From NCBI RefSeq assembly GCF_001411555.2, contig NC_049916.1:4526001-4590000 (forward strand): DNA of 64,000 bases, given 5' to 3'. The notes under the pieces were generated by a model. The model saw nothing but the letters and a program-made list of their open reading frames with translations. It was not told the DNA's origin and did not search any database. Shown piece by piece: positions 1-14,020 of the stretch (position 1 is the first letter of the stretch; every line of letters begins with the position of its first letter). The DNA comes from Juglans regia. Its lineage: Eukaryota > Streptophyta > Magnoliopsida > Fagales > Juglandaceae. The position numbers were made by a program, and so were the translations under genes.

Positions 1-780
1 AACTCAGCATCCAAATGCAATAGTAATGATTAGGTGAAAATTTTAAAATTTAAAAGTGTTTTGTATTTAAATAATATTTATAAAAAAAATTGTAAAAAAT
101 TGAATTTCTCATATCATCTTATTACCCAAATAAACCCTATTTAGTATTTCCCCTACTTAGGACCTATTTGGGATTGTGTTAGAAATATTAAAAAGTGCTC
201 AAATAACCTTAAAAACTCTTTAATGGAAAAATTATGTTATTTGAGTATTACATATTAAAATACATTTTAATCGCAAATAAATTAAAAAGTACGTTTGAAG
301 AAAAATATTATTTTGATGTTGTGTTTTTTTGGATAATCCAGAATGTAGTTTAAATTTTAAAAAGACTGTCTATGAGTGAAAATATCTATACAATTTTCAG
401 ATAATTATAACTTTCACATTTTTAAGGATATTGTCATAATTTTTAAAAAATTAAATGATTACCTTAGAATTTTTTTTTAATTTATTTTTTAAATAAATGT
501 AACATATTTAAAAATATTTTAAATATGAAAAAATTTTTTTGCAAGTGATTTCGTGCACCAAACTGAACACCAATATTAAATATAAGACATTTACTTATTT
601 ATTTTTATAATAAAAAGAATTATATGAATGTTGATACATGATTTGATGTACCAAACTGCTTGTTTCTAACAAATCTCTTTAAATATATTATTATAAAATA
701 ATAAATAACTTTTTAATAATAAAATTTATTATTTAAATTATAAGTCGTAAATTATAAATTATATTCCTACCGGAATCTCA
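1..780. other. AT-rich intergenic DNA upstream of NUP62
   Basis: This stretch is strongly AT-rich with many homopolymer A and T runs and no coding potential. Its right part must hold the NUP62 promoter. I could not single out a TATA box among the many AT tracts. The base composition changes abruptly near 770, where the GC-richer 5' leader of NUP62 begins. Confidence 0.6.
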
Positions 781-942
781 AACATGCAATTAATCATCAT
801 CCAGCTAAAAAACCGGTGGCCGGCTCAACCGGTATTTCACGGTTTGGTTACTCTTTACGCTTCGAACTCAGAAAATGCCCCATCTTCCAAACCCTCGCAT
901 TTCAAACACTAACCCCAGTAGTAGAGAGGGATAGAAACCACC

Positions 943-3900
943 ATGTCGGGCTTCTCATTCGGTTCTTCATCCTCCTCTTCTTCCTCACAAGCCGCGCCAT
1001 TCTCTTTCGGAACCTCTTCTACCGTTTTCGGTTCGTCTTCCGCTCCATCATTCGGATCCACCGGCGGTGGCGGTGGCGGCGTCTTCTCTTTCCCCTCCAC
1101 CTCCGCTTCTTCCGCGTTCTCTACCTCAAACCCTAGCTCCGCTCCGCCCGCCTTATTCGGCTTCGGATCCTCCATTTCATCTTCTTCTACCTCTTCCCCA
1201 GCTCCATCCTTGTCGTTATCCTTTAATTCCGCCCTGGCCGCTTCGAGTTCCGCCGCCTCCTCGTTTGGCACGCTAACTTCTTCGTCCACTGCAACCCCTT
1301 CTTCATCCATGTTTGGAACAATCTCCTCTGCGGCGAGCTCAGCCTCTCCCTTGTTTGGTTCGGCTACTTTGGGCTCGCCCTTTGGGACCGCTTCATCTGC
1401 TGGTACTTCCGGCTCATCCGCGACGGGCTCCGGTTCATCCTTATTCGGGGCATCTCTGTCGGCTTCAACTATTGGTTCTTCCTTATTTGGAACAGCTGCG
1501 TCGGCTCCCAAGTCCAGTTCCAGTTCTATCCCGTTCGGAACGTCGGCGTCCGCAACGCCCACTTCTGCTTCACCTCTGTTCGGAGCGACGCCGTCTGCGG
1601 GAGCGACCTCCGCTTCTGGTTCAACACTTTTCGGAACAACAGTTCCATCAGCGAGTCCAGGTTTATCCCCCTTCGGATCATCTATATCCGCACCGAGTTC
1701 CACCCCATCCATATTCGGAACAACAGCATTCTCATCATCATCATCATCATCTGCTGCCGCTTCTCCATTTTTAACCTCCGCCTTGTTTGCTTCTTCTTCG
1801 TCTTCGTCTTCGGCTCCAACGACTCCTGCATTCTCATTTGCTTCGAGCTCAGGTTCAAATTCAACTACAGCTTCGCCTTTCTCGTCTTCTTCGGGATTTT
1901 CATTATCAACTGCTTCAGCTTTTTCAAAACCTATTCCAGCTCCTACCCCCCCCGCTACTTTACCTTCCTCTTCAACAACGACATCTTCTGCCTTCTCATT
2001 CGTCCCGGCCTCTTCTTCAGCTTCTCAGTCTTCTTTTCTTTTCGGCACTGCTGCTGCCTCATCGGCCGCCGCAGTTTCTACCACACCTACAGCAAAGCCT
2101 ACTTCTCTATCTCTCGGAACATCTCCATCGCCGTTGTTTTCGACCGTCACTACCACAAGTGCTTCGACTCCGGCCGCTACTAGCAGTAGTACTACTACTA
2201 CACAAAGTTCCTTCTCTGTGCCTGGTTTTGGAGTAAGTTCTTCTTCGACTGCGGGCAGTGCTTCAACAACAGCTCTTGCCAGCTCTGCTGCTTCTTCCAG
2301 CGGTGTGGGATCTTTCACAGGTTTTGGCGTTACGAGCGCAACTGCTGCTTCATCGGGGCTTCCTGGTTTTTCGTTTAGTAAACAATCAACGCCTGCTTCG
2401 TCCTCACAAGCACATTCGACAACTGTCGTGCCTCCTTTTGGTGCATTAATCTTTGTTAATTTCTTTGAGATGTTTGATTATTATGGTTTTTCTGTAGTAG
2501 AATATGGTTTTATCGTTTATGTTAACAGCCATCTTTGCTTATGCTTCTGGGACTATTAGTGAATTTGAAAATAGGTTATTGTTTGCGATATTAACTTCCA
2601 ATTTTACTTTAAAATATTTGGAGTTATAGGTGCTTGCCGCTAGGTGCTTGAATCTGTATATGAATATGTCGTGATGCAATATAAGTACTTTGTTCATGGT
2701 TATTGTATCAACGAATAGGCTCGCTTCAATTTGTTGCTCGAGTGGAGATGAAGACCCGAAATGCCATGCCCATGGTTGTTTTATGATTTCCTTCGTAGCT
2801 TTTTTGCCGTCATTATTCCCTGGCCTTCCCTTTGGTTCAGGTGGTATAGAGGTGGATGGAGTTGGGATAGGTCTTAGGCTCAAAAGTCGCCTAGCTGGGA
2901 ACAAAAATGATAGCTCTTCTGTGACAAATGTTCTCTACACGTAGTGGCCTTACGTTAGATGTGGATACTAGATTCTTAAGCTCTTTACATATAAAATCTT
3001 CTTTTAGTAGCCATCTATTTCCTCCTGTACATGCTAGGTTGTATAGATCAGGTAGAAGATACTTTGTGCCTGATTTTCCAATATCGTTTAATTGTGGAAA
3101 TTAATTCTGTAGGTGTCTCTTCAACTTCTGCAGCTGACACAACTTCCAGTGCCAGTACTACTGTAACTCAGACGTCATCTCTTATTGTGGCCTCCTCGAG
3201 TAGTGGGTGTGTGTTGCTTAATCTTGATAGCTAACTTGTTAACCTCTTTTTTTTTTTTTTTTTTTAAAAAAATTTTGGTATTCTTAATAGTTATTCTATA
3301 TTACATTTTATTACTGTCATTTTTGAATCATTTTTGTAGATGACTGCTTTATTTTTTAGATCTGCTATTTATTAATTGATGCTAAGATGCTACTATTTCG
3401 TGATAGAATTAGAGTCTTTAAAGTTTAGAGGCTGCAAGAGGCTGGGAATTGAGGAATCTGCTTGCTGGGAATCTGGGCAGCAATGCAACTCTAATTGTAG
3501 GTTTACTCAAAGGGCTCAGTTGGTGACTAAGAATCAGCAAAAATGCAGAGCTTTTAGGTTTTAGGAAATGCTTTCATTTGGGGTTGAAAGAGAGAAGAAA
3601 AGAGGGACTTTTTTTATTGGGCCTATGTTGACTCTAATCTGAAAAATCAACAATGATTATGCTCTGAAGAAAGAAGAAGAAGAATGGATGAAAACTTGCA
3701 CTAAAGTCACATTAATACTCAAAACATTTGACATACTATTAAGTGAAGTTTGCATTCTTTAAATGCAGTGCAGCCTATTTAGATGGACTGAATTAAGCTA
3801 TCAGGACTAGGATTCCTAATTTAACTACTACATAAATACATTTTTATATGCCCTCGTAAATAAATTTTTAGTAAAACTCAATAGGAGGTTTTTTATACTA

Positions 3901-6900
3901 TCAGGAACTCTAGAATGAAATGATGCACAGAGCTTTTATGAAATTCCAGATCCAATCCTGCGCACAGAAATACCCATAACTTTTAAGCTAATGACTCAAT
4001 TTAAGATTTGTTTGAACCCTGATATATTTATATTATGAGAGTAGCTACCAACCGGTCGGGTGACAATCCCTCTTTTACACCCACCAATAAGACATTGCTA
4101 GGTATGGGTTGCAGCAAATTAGAGAATAAGTCGCATGCATGTGATCACGTTATTTTATTCTCTTTGCCTGATCTCTTCCCCCCCTCTCTCCACCCCCACA
4201 CCCGTCTCCTGCTCTCCCTTGTCTCTCTGATCTCTCTCTGTAAAATACTCTCTCTCTCTCTCTCTCATTCGAAACCCCCCTCTCCCTCCCTCTCCTCCAA
4301 TTTTTTGCCCCTCAACCAGACTTAGATCAGATCTTGATTTTGTTGTATTTTAATTTTTGTTTGACTGCTGAGAAAATGAGGGATTTTGATTTCTGTTTGG
4401 CTGCTGAGAAAATGTGAAAAATGCATGGGTTAATATGTCATATAGTATGATTTTGTACTAACTAATAATGCAATGGTAAAACCCAAGACACCCTGAAATT
4501 GATGCTTGCACCTGAAATTGGGATTTTAGCTTTTGATACCTGCACTTGTAATTCATGGGCATAGTAATATAGTAACTTTCAGGACAACACATCGCTTGTC
4601 GTCACCATTTTACAGAGAAGAAATAGACAATTTCCATGGTTATTTGAGTAGTACCAGTATACTATGTGGGTGGGTGGGTGGGTGTTATTAGGAGATTTGA
4701 ACATAAACCATGAGGATTTCAATGCTGTATTGATTGTTGAAGATTTGCTTTTATTGGGTGTTTGCAGAAGATTTGTTGTATTGTTGAAGATTTGTTTAAG
4801 ATTTGAATGCACAAGATTAGGATGTTTTTGTTTTGGAATGATGAGAAGGAAAAACACTAGCAAACAAGAGATTATCAGAATGTTTTTGTTTTGGGGCTGG
4901 GGAGAGGAAATCAGTAGATGGTGCTGGCGAGAGAGAGAAGGGGAAAGAGGGGAGAGGAGAAATGAGAGGGGAGAGTGCATGGGGGAGAGGAGAGAAATGA
5001 GGAGGAGTTATTCAATACACTAGTTCACATTGTAAATTACATAAGTCTCACATTTGTTAAGATGTTATTGACCAGTGTAAAAAAGGTAAAGACACCCGAC
5101 CGGCCTGTAGTTTTTTCCTTATATTATTTTTTTTGATAAGTAAAAATATTATATATATAAATCAATAGGAGTAACCAAGTACACTGGACATATACAAGAA
5201 AACACCTAGCCCATACAAGAGAGCCCCTAATGACCCAAAAATCCCATGAAACCTACCCAAAATATACCAAGCCTGAATTGGAATGTAACACCTCCCCAAC
5301 CCCATCCCCTTGTTTCCATAAAACTAATCCTCTACCCAAACATCCCACAACGAGATCGTCTTCATAATGCCCTCCCTTTGTTCTTCCCTCAACTTGAGCT
5401 ACCTCCTGTAGCATCGTGGTTGATTGAACATAGAAGACGCTTTAACTCCCTGTTTTTTTTAAAATGAGATTGGGTTTCAAGTGCGTGACTCGCCTCAATC
5501 GCAGTGAGTAGAGCTTTAAATTGAGCTTCATATTCTCCTTGTTCTCCATATGAACGTCTCAAGATTTGCTGAAGTCCGTTAACTTTATTCAGAGCCCAAT
5601 CCGATGGTGAACCCGCTATATCGTTTGACGGAGGGATAAAAACCAAGGGAACGACATTATCCCCAGCCACCGTACCCAACTGCACTCCCGATTCCAAACC
5701 TTCCCCCATGAGGCACTAACGACAAACTGCTAGTGTCCATTGTTTCTGTCACCATTACAAGTTTCTCCCCTCCACCAACATTGCTGGACTTTGCACCACC
5801 CCCCAACGATCCTTGTCATGTCGCTTTGTTTGGCCCTACTGTTCCCTCCGTAGCATAGGAAGGGGAAGCATCACCTTCTGTAACTCCGTTTGCATCTTCC
5901 AAAAGAGGTTTGACTGTTTCTTCCAAAATATTCAAGATCTTGGAGGGTCCCCCGTCTTCAACTAAGGATGAACCTTGGACAGAAGTACCAATCTCATCTG
6001 CATATGGTGATTGAGGTCCTACAGCTCCCTCAAGAGGCATAGTGACACTGGCATGGACAAAGATGCTAGCGTCCAATGACCCTATTTGTGACGGCGTTGA
6101 AACGTCTTTTGCCTGCACACTTGTGGCCTTCAAACTCGAAGGATCAACCCTCCGCCCTCCCTCATCCATGCTCGGCCCACTGCCAAAACCCATGACTAAG
6201 TCTAGCCTCTTATCCACTTTAATCATTAGATCTCTCACATACTCTATAACTCCCTTCAATTGAGCTTTGACATCCCACAAGACCCCCTCCACCTCTCCTA
6301 ATGTCACCTGACGGCCTTTGTCTGTTACAAGTGCCTTACTCTTTCCTTCTGCCGCTGAGTTGTTCTCGATTGGACTACCCGCCAATGACCTCAACACCGC
6401 AGCGTACGAAGCACCTTTGACTGAAGACGGCCTTCCCACTGTTTTTCCAAACTCCCCAATAACACTTCGAATGGACTGCAGAAAGCCTTTCCATCCAATG
6501 CCATTAGCGCCCTCCAGAATCACTAACAATATTTTCCTCCTTCCATTCCATAATTTTGAGAGTTGCAGAAAGCTGCCCCTTGTGTTAGCATGATGTTGAA
6601 TGATAAAAACTCTACTACCCATCCTTAACTCTCTGAAGAAACCTTCATGACGGATAAGTTCTAAACAATCCTCAATCCCCTTAGCCACCCACGAAGCTGC
6701 CATCCCCCCTAGACACATGAACTTAGCTATCATTTTGCTACGTTCAGAAATATGAAAATTATTTCTTCCCTCTTTCGTAAAAACGAAAGTTTTTTATTCC
6801 ACTTTCAACCACTTCTTGCCTTCCAACTGAGATGAGTCCACATCGCGTGTCGTCATGGTCAAGTCCCTCTGTGTCCACTACTCCCTACTGCTCCAACTTC

Positions 6901-9900
6901 ATCTTCTTAAAGTAAAACAAAAGAACTTCATCTAGGTCGGTTTTTGCGAAAAAACCTGGTCACCGGAGAGGGGGTTAACTCCTGACGTCCCTCGGCGGAG
7001 TTGTTGGGGCCCGTTGACCTTATTTGTGCTCGCGTGATCACTCGCCGTTCTAGAGTAGGAGAGGGTGGTGGCGTTTATGTAGGGAGACAGAGACAAATCT
7101 GGTTTTGACAACAGAGGCAGACGACGGAGAGACGAAGACAGAAGCAGAGACAGGGACAGACATCACAAAAGTACTACACAGACGACGGAAACCGAGACAG
7201 AAGCTGCAAAATCCGGTCACTGGAGGGAGGATCGACACCGGCCAGTCCTCAACGGCAGTGCCGGGGCCTGTCGACCAAGTCTGTTGCCGTGGTGAGATGC
7301 CACATGCCGACTAGGGAGGGGTCTGGGTGGCGGCGGGTCTGTGTGTTTAGGGTTATCTCTCTCTATATATTTATATTATAAGCATTGAAAGCATTGGGCT
7401 CTTGCTTTGTTGGTCATTGCATGATGATCCCACATCTGAAATAGCATTTAAACTGTCCAAACTCACTCCAAAGGCAGAAATTGAAGCCACATGATATAAC
7501 TGGGTCATTACTTCTAGAGAAGTTAGAAGATCATACTGCTTTACCATTTTACTCCCTCCATTCTATATTGTCTATCAAATGTTCTATTTTGAAAAGTCAA
7601 GGAGTACGAAAATTCATTTGCTTTATTGAAAAGTCAGTGGTTTAAATTATGTTTATGGGATTGGTTGAGCATTTTAGGAGGAGTTGTCATGTTTTCTAAT
7701 GACATGTTTATTACTTGTTGAGGAGGGCGCATCATAGAAACTTGTACCTTCTTATTTGAACGACAACATAGTAGATGATGTCCCAGTTGGATTTCCCTAG
7801 GTGGACAAACAATATGAGAGAGCAAAGTATATTTTCTGAAACTTTCTCAAATCTATATCTAATTGCAAAAATCAATGATAGTAGTTGGTTATATATCAAG
7901 GTTTTTCCATGTTAAGAAATATGTATTTGATGATGTATCCTCCTCTTTCATCCTGTTTGTCCATTAGAACAACTACAAGTGTCAGCACTATAGTATCTAC
8001 GGCTCCAAAATTACCGTCAGAGATCACTGGGAAGACCGTTGAAGAGGTAAATTTCTTTTCACATCTTGTCTTTTATACATTTTACTTTTATGAGTGAAAT
8101 ACCAATTATATCAAAATTTGGTTTTTGTGAAAGAAGAATCATGGACAATTTTACTTCTGAATTATATTTTGGGTGGGCAGTAACGTTGCGAAAGGAAAAG
8201 TGGAGATGTCGAACTATATATTTCTTCCTTTCTTTACCTATCAGAAAAAAAAATATTTCTTCCTTTCTTCATTTCTTTTTTGCTTCTTTGTACTGAGAGA
8301 ATGATGAAACTGGTTCCTTAAATCAATGATCTAGAAGTGGAAAAATAAAAGGAAAAGAGGAAGATTTAATCTTGAATAATATGTAAATTAATTTTGAATT
8401 TGGTTAAGTATTTTATCCCTTCTGGTCATAACTGGTCATAACATTCTCCTATCTTTTCTAGGAGAATGTTATGACCAGAAGGGATGAAATACTAACCAAG
8501 TTCAAAATTCATCTTCTCTACTTATTAAAAAAAAAAAAAAAAAGGTATCCTATCTTTTCTTAAAATCATGTTATGTTATATAAGAAGAGAGGTGGGAGAT
8601 CTTTTTCATCAAACCTGGGTCACCATTTTCTTTTGGCTTGTTTCTCATTTTGCCTGTTCTCTAGTAATGGATGAGCTTAGAAATTTCTTCTTCAATACTT
8701 TACTCCATTGGTTTATTGTAATTGATTTTCATGAATTCCTTGTATCACTAAACTAGCATGCTTAGGTGTAGCTCTTGTATATGTCCCGTATACTTGAGGC
8801 TTTTGCCTATATTTATTGATCAATTAAATGTTTACTGAATTTTTTTTTTTGCCTGTTCTTCAGTTTCTATTCCTAGTAAAGTTGTATTTGTTTTTTCGTT
8901 TTTATTGAAGATCATCAAGGAGTGGAATGCTGAACTGCAAGAACGTACTGGAAAGTTCCGAAAGCAGGCTAATGCGATAGCTGAGTGGGACAGGAGAATT
9001 TTGCACAATCGTGATGTCCTCCTTAGGCTCGAGGTAATCAATTTTTCAATATAAAAAAAGAGTGTAGGGTAAATTAGTATGAAACACATGAGCTTAAGGA
9101 GGCCATTTATTCTAACATGCAATCAGTTTTTTTCTTGCCGATTTACGGGGCCATAAGCACTCATGATTAATATCAGTAAATATTGTCAAAATATGTGAAA
9201 TTCAGGAGAAAACCACAGTCCAAGGACTATTCCTCTATTTTCCTACCCATTACTCTCCCTCTCTCCCTCTCTCTGTCTCTTGCCCACCCCCAACTAAAAA
9301 AAGAAAAGAAAATATGGTTTTTTCAATTCACATCACTGAAAGCTACGTGTTTTGTTTTGTGAATAATTTTTAATTTAGATTGAAGTGGCAAAAGTGGTTG
9401 AGACCCAAGATAACTTGGAGCGGCAACTGGAGTTAGTTGAGACTCATCAACAAGAGGTATTTTAGTAAGATCTATTGTCGATGTTGGTCTAGTCACCATA
9501 TTCGTTTTAAATCATTGTTAGGATTAGTTTAGATATAATTTTGATAATCATGTTTTAATTGGAAGAGTATTTGGTAGCACATGAAGAGTGCATTTGCAAT
9601 CACATGGGAAGATTCTTTTTGTGTTTGAGCTGTCCATGTCATCCCCACATTTTTCTTTTTTGAAGCATGGCCAATATTCTTATTCTTATTGCCTCTTTTC
9701 TTGACTAGTGAGCATTAAGTGGTCTAGTAAAAACTTCTCCATAAGTGATTGTTCGGGTTTTCAGGAATGTGTAAAGCAAAATATCTTGTTTATAACCTGC
9801 TAATTAGTTTTTCAAGTCATGGAGACTACGGGCTAGTTTGGGTAGTAGAGTATTCTAATATTCTAATATTCATTATTTTATTATTACTTTTCACTACTAT

Positions 9901-11587
9901 TTACTATTATTCAATATTCTATTATCACTTTTTCACTACTATTTACAGAATATTTGAGATCACCGCACTACCCAAACACAATCTACATATTAGTAATGTA
10001 TAAAATCTGATCAGTAACTTTTTAGAAATGCAGTGATTAGTCCTTGTGCACTTATCCCTATGGTGTTTTACTGCCCCAAATTATATCTTGTATGTCTATA
10101 TAATATTTTGATACTGCAAGTGAATATATTTTTTTGTTCTTTTATCAGGTTGACAAGGCTTTGCAAAGTATGGAAGAAGAAGCTGAGCGAATTTACAAGG
10201 ATGAGCGTGCGTTGCTTCATGATGATGAAGCAGCTTCCACAAGAGATGCAATGTCAGTACTCCTAGTTCTTTGTTTTAGTTTTGGTTTAATCTGATGAAC
10301 CAAATACGTTAGTAGACTGTCCCACATATAGCTCAGCTGGATGCCCAATTTATACATTTATTGAGAAGCTAACTTTTCCAGGAAAAATGTTTGGATTTCA
10401 CTCGTGTATGTGTGTGCGCATACATATTGCTGTGTCTCTCCCCCCTCCCTTTTGTTGATGTCATGCTTTTTTTTGTTTGGGTGCGGAAACAGGTATGAGC
10501 AGTCTGAATTTATAGAGAGGGAATTAGAACAGATGACAGAGCAGATCAAATCAATTATTCAGACCCTAAATGCCAACCAGGTAAATGGTTGAAGTTCAAT
10601 GTTTCCACTCCTCAATAAGGGTTTTCCAACAGTTGAGATATAATAAATCGTTTCCTTTAGGGAGGAGAACTTGATGCGGTTGATGGGATGACCCCACTAG
10701 ATGTTGTAGTCCGAATTTTAAACAATCAACTCAGTTCTTTAATGTGGGTTGATGAGAAGGTTAGTAACTTATGTCAGATCACTTTTCATCATTTCTTTAT
10801 CTGTAGCAATGTGCACTTTATTGTTTCTAGCATAAACACAGCCAAACAGTTTTTAACTTTTGATTTCACCCTCCACCTTGTTCTGGTAAGGGAAGGAAAT
10901 ACCATTGAGCCAGAGCTCTTCTCAACAAATTAAAAAAGAAAAGGCTAGAGCTCTTCTATATCTTGTAGTTCCACAAGTAATCATTACATACATAAATCTA
11001 ATGAAACTCGGTAAACAATTCCATCATTGTGGACGAGGCTTTAGGCTTAACTGCAGTTGCAAGGAATAAAAACAACTCTACCTTTTTCAAAGAGAAAAAT
11101 TCGTTAGTGGTAGTTTAGTATCTATTCCCAAGATACAGTCCTTGTGTAGGAGGGACTGTTGTTCTGCTCTAATAAAAAAGGTCCGCATAAAGTAGGTACA
11201 TTGAACATTCTATAACCCCCACTAAACTGATGGTCAAGGCCATTCTCATCCCCTCACCCTCAGTGCCCATAGGAAAAATGGAAAGAAAAAAAAATGTGGA
11301 AATCAAAAGTAAATGGAATTGATGGATGCATCCAGTTCACATGAATTTATTATTGTTCCAAGATGTTATGCCCAAGGAGCTCCCCAAGTCTTTGCTTGTC
11401 TGGTTCCGTTTTGTTAGGCTATAGAGTCTATTGAATATATGAGTGCTACTTTGATTCTTTATGAGAACACTGATGGATCAATTGTTATCAGGCTGAAGAA
11501 TTTTCTTCACGCATTCAGAAACTTGCCAGCCAAGGTTCTGCCGCAGATCATCGTGAATTGATGGATCCAAAGTTCTGGAAAACATGA
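943..11587 (+). CDS. NUP62: Nuclear pore protein NUP62 (Nsp1-like), 9 exons
   Basis: NUP62 is the central-channel FG nucleoporin; it pairs with NUP54 and NUP58 and carries transport receptors through the pore. Coding exons that join in frame with GT-AG borders are 943-2440, 3113-3206, 7968-8046, 8911-9033, 9379-9456, 10149-10252, 10493-10580, 10661-10759 and 11492-11587, giving 752 residues, close to the roughly 740 of Arabidopsis. Residues 1-500 are a Ser/Thr/Ala/Pro-rich region with about twenty FG-type motifs (LFGT, PFGS, GFGV). Residues about 545-720 form the Nsp1_C coiled-coil domain, with segments such as EWNAELQERTGKFRKQA and EQSEFIERELEQMTEQ. The protein ends in DPKFWKT. The start is the first ATG of the frame after a 5' leader (context accATGtc). 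Intron 2 is 4.8 kb and is inflated by repeats. Reading past the donor at 2441 gives only a short non-homologous tail. Identification is firm. Confidence 0.95.
4052..5103. repeat. Element with terminal inverted repeats in NUP62 intron 2
   Basis: The left end reads CCGGTCGGGTG and the right end is its reverse complement, CACCCGACCGG. Similarity of the inner sequence continues for about 45 bases (CTTTTACAC...CAATAA...). A CT-rich arm (4170-4320) faces a GA-rich arm (4900-4990), so much of the element can fold back on itself. No convincing target duplication is seen and there is no transposase, so the superfamily is left open (a Mutator-type or foldback element is possible). Confidence 0.5.
5128..7370 (-). 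mobile_element. LINE derivative with 5'UTR, ORF1 and 3' tail but no ORF2
   Basis: The element lies antisense in NUP62 intron 2. Its 3' end on the minus strand is the typical plant LINE tail (TTGTATATGTCCAGTGTACT... then TTACTTATC and poly-A), seen as poly-T near 5128. Its 5' end near 7370 begins a GC-rich leader (6860-7370). A candidate 9-bp target duplication TTATATTAT flanks it at 5119-5127 and 7371-7379, though the sequence is low complexity. Between leader and tail only ORF1 is present. No endonuclease or reverse transcriptase sequence is found. The ORF1 C-terminus (RELKRLLCSIN) matches the last residues of ORF1 in the LINE at 29080-32990 ([11 protein letters not shown]), which ties the two to one family. 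Confidence 0.7.
5389..6856 (-). pseudogene. LINE ORF1 protein, broken
   Basis: The reading starts at ATG 6856-6854 (MTTRDVDSSQLEGKKWL), meets a TAA near 6795, and continues in a long open segment from 6733 to 5816. That segment has the typical ORF1 pattern of plant LINEs (GFFRELRMGSRVFI...NTRGSFLQLS...GWKGF). After a stop at 5816-5818 a shifted segment (5709-5389) carries the C-terminus ending RELKRLLCSINHD. ORF1 proteins bind the LINE RNA. Here the early stop and the later frame change make it unlikely to be functional. The middle part (about residues 130-300 of the open segment) is low-complexity and acidic. Confidence 0.65.
8392..8511. repeat. Inverted repeat (hairpin) in NUP62 intron 3
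   Basis: The left arm 8392-8450 and right arm 8460-8511 are near-perfect reverse complements (for example GAATTTGGTTAAGTATTTTATCC against its complement, and CATTCTCCT against AGGAGAATG). The left arm alone carries a duplicated CTGGTCATAA. The loop is about 9 bases (ATCTTTTCT). In the pre-mRNA this would form a long stem. Confidence 0.85.
8460..8547 (+). mobile_element. Poly-A-tailed insertion forming the right arm of the hairpin
   Basis: The segment ends in TTATT plus a run of about 18 A, and is flanked by a perfect 13-bp repeat TCCTATCTTTTCT at 8447-8459 and 8548-8560. Tail plus target duplication are hallmarks of target-primed reverse transcription. Unusually, the inserted body is the reverse complement of the DNA directly to its left. 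Confidence 0.65.
8661..8846 (+). mobile_element. 5'-truncated LINE 3' stub in NUP62 intron 3
   Basis: The stub encodes the LINE ORF2 C-terminus ([15 protein letters not shown]..., then a stop) and a LINE 3'UTR with TTGTATATGTCCCGTATACTTG. It is flanked by a 13-bp repeat TTTTGCCTGTTCT at 8648-8660 and 8847-8859. The coding fragment matches the ends of the copies at 29230 and 34700. Confidence 0.75.
9830..9983. mobile_element. Short MITE in NUP62 intron 5
   Basis: The element is 154 bp, with imperfect terminal inverted repeats (GGGCTAGTTTGGGTAGT at the left; the right end CTACCCAAACACAATC is the complement of a similar sequence). It is flanked by TAC on both sides (9827-9829 and 9984-9986). 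The TTTGGGTAGT end and 3-bp duplication fit the Tourist/Harbinger type. Confidence 0.65.
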
Positions 11588-11965
11588 TATATATTGGATC
11601 GTTATGAACTATCTTTGAATGTTTCAAAAACTAGCATCTACCATGCAAAGGAAAAAGGTTTCATCCTTAATTGTTTTATAAGTTAGATATTCAGTCTCTA
11701 CAATGACATTTTTCTTTTTTGGAATTATTAGATTTAAGATTCTGTAGTAAAATGGTGATGGATATTAACTAACTGCAGCCAATTTTTGAAATATTTTCTT
11801 GTTCGAATCCGTGGGTATTAAAGATGCACAGCTATGCTAACATGAACCCATCATTCTGACAGGATGATTTTTTTGGTGTCTATAGGCCCCCATGTAATGG
11901 ATGTTACGTGCCTAGCATAAATGTATATGAATTATGTTTCGTTTATTTTTACGTTTGTATTCTTG
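11588..11965 (+). other. NUP62 3'UTR and downstream DNA
   Basis: This is non-coding sequence after the NUP62 stop, of moderate AT content and without repeats. It ends where the hAT element's target duplication begins at 11966. I see no unambiguous AATAAA; AGCATAAATG near 11915 is the nearest resemblance to a polyadenylation signal. Confidence 0.45.
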
Positions 11966-11973
11966 GTTAGATC

Positions 11974-14012
<2,039 letters not shown>

Positions 14013-14020
14013 GTTAGATC

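Noticed and set aside
909..1712. 267-codon open frame on the minus strand opposite NUP62 exon 1
   Set aside because: It is the complement of Ser/Thr/Ala/Phe-rich FG-repeat codons, giving a Glu/Pro/Val/Ala-rich string with no domain. It is a composition artefact.
2441..2559. Continuation of the NUP62 first exon to a stop at 2557-2559
   Set aside because: The composition changes to hydrophobic sequence after the GT at 2441, and splicing to 3113 restores the FG/Ser-rich and coiled-coil protein in frame.
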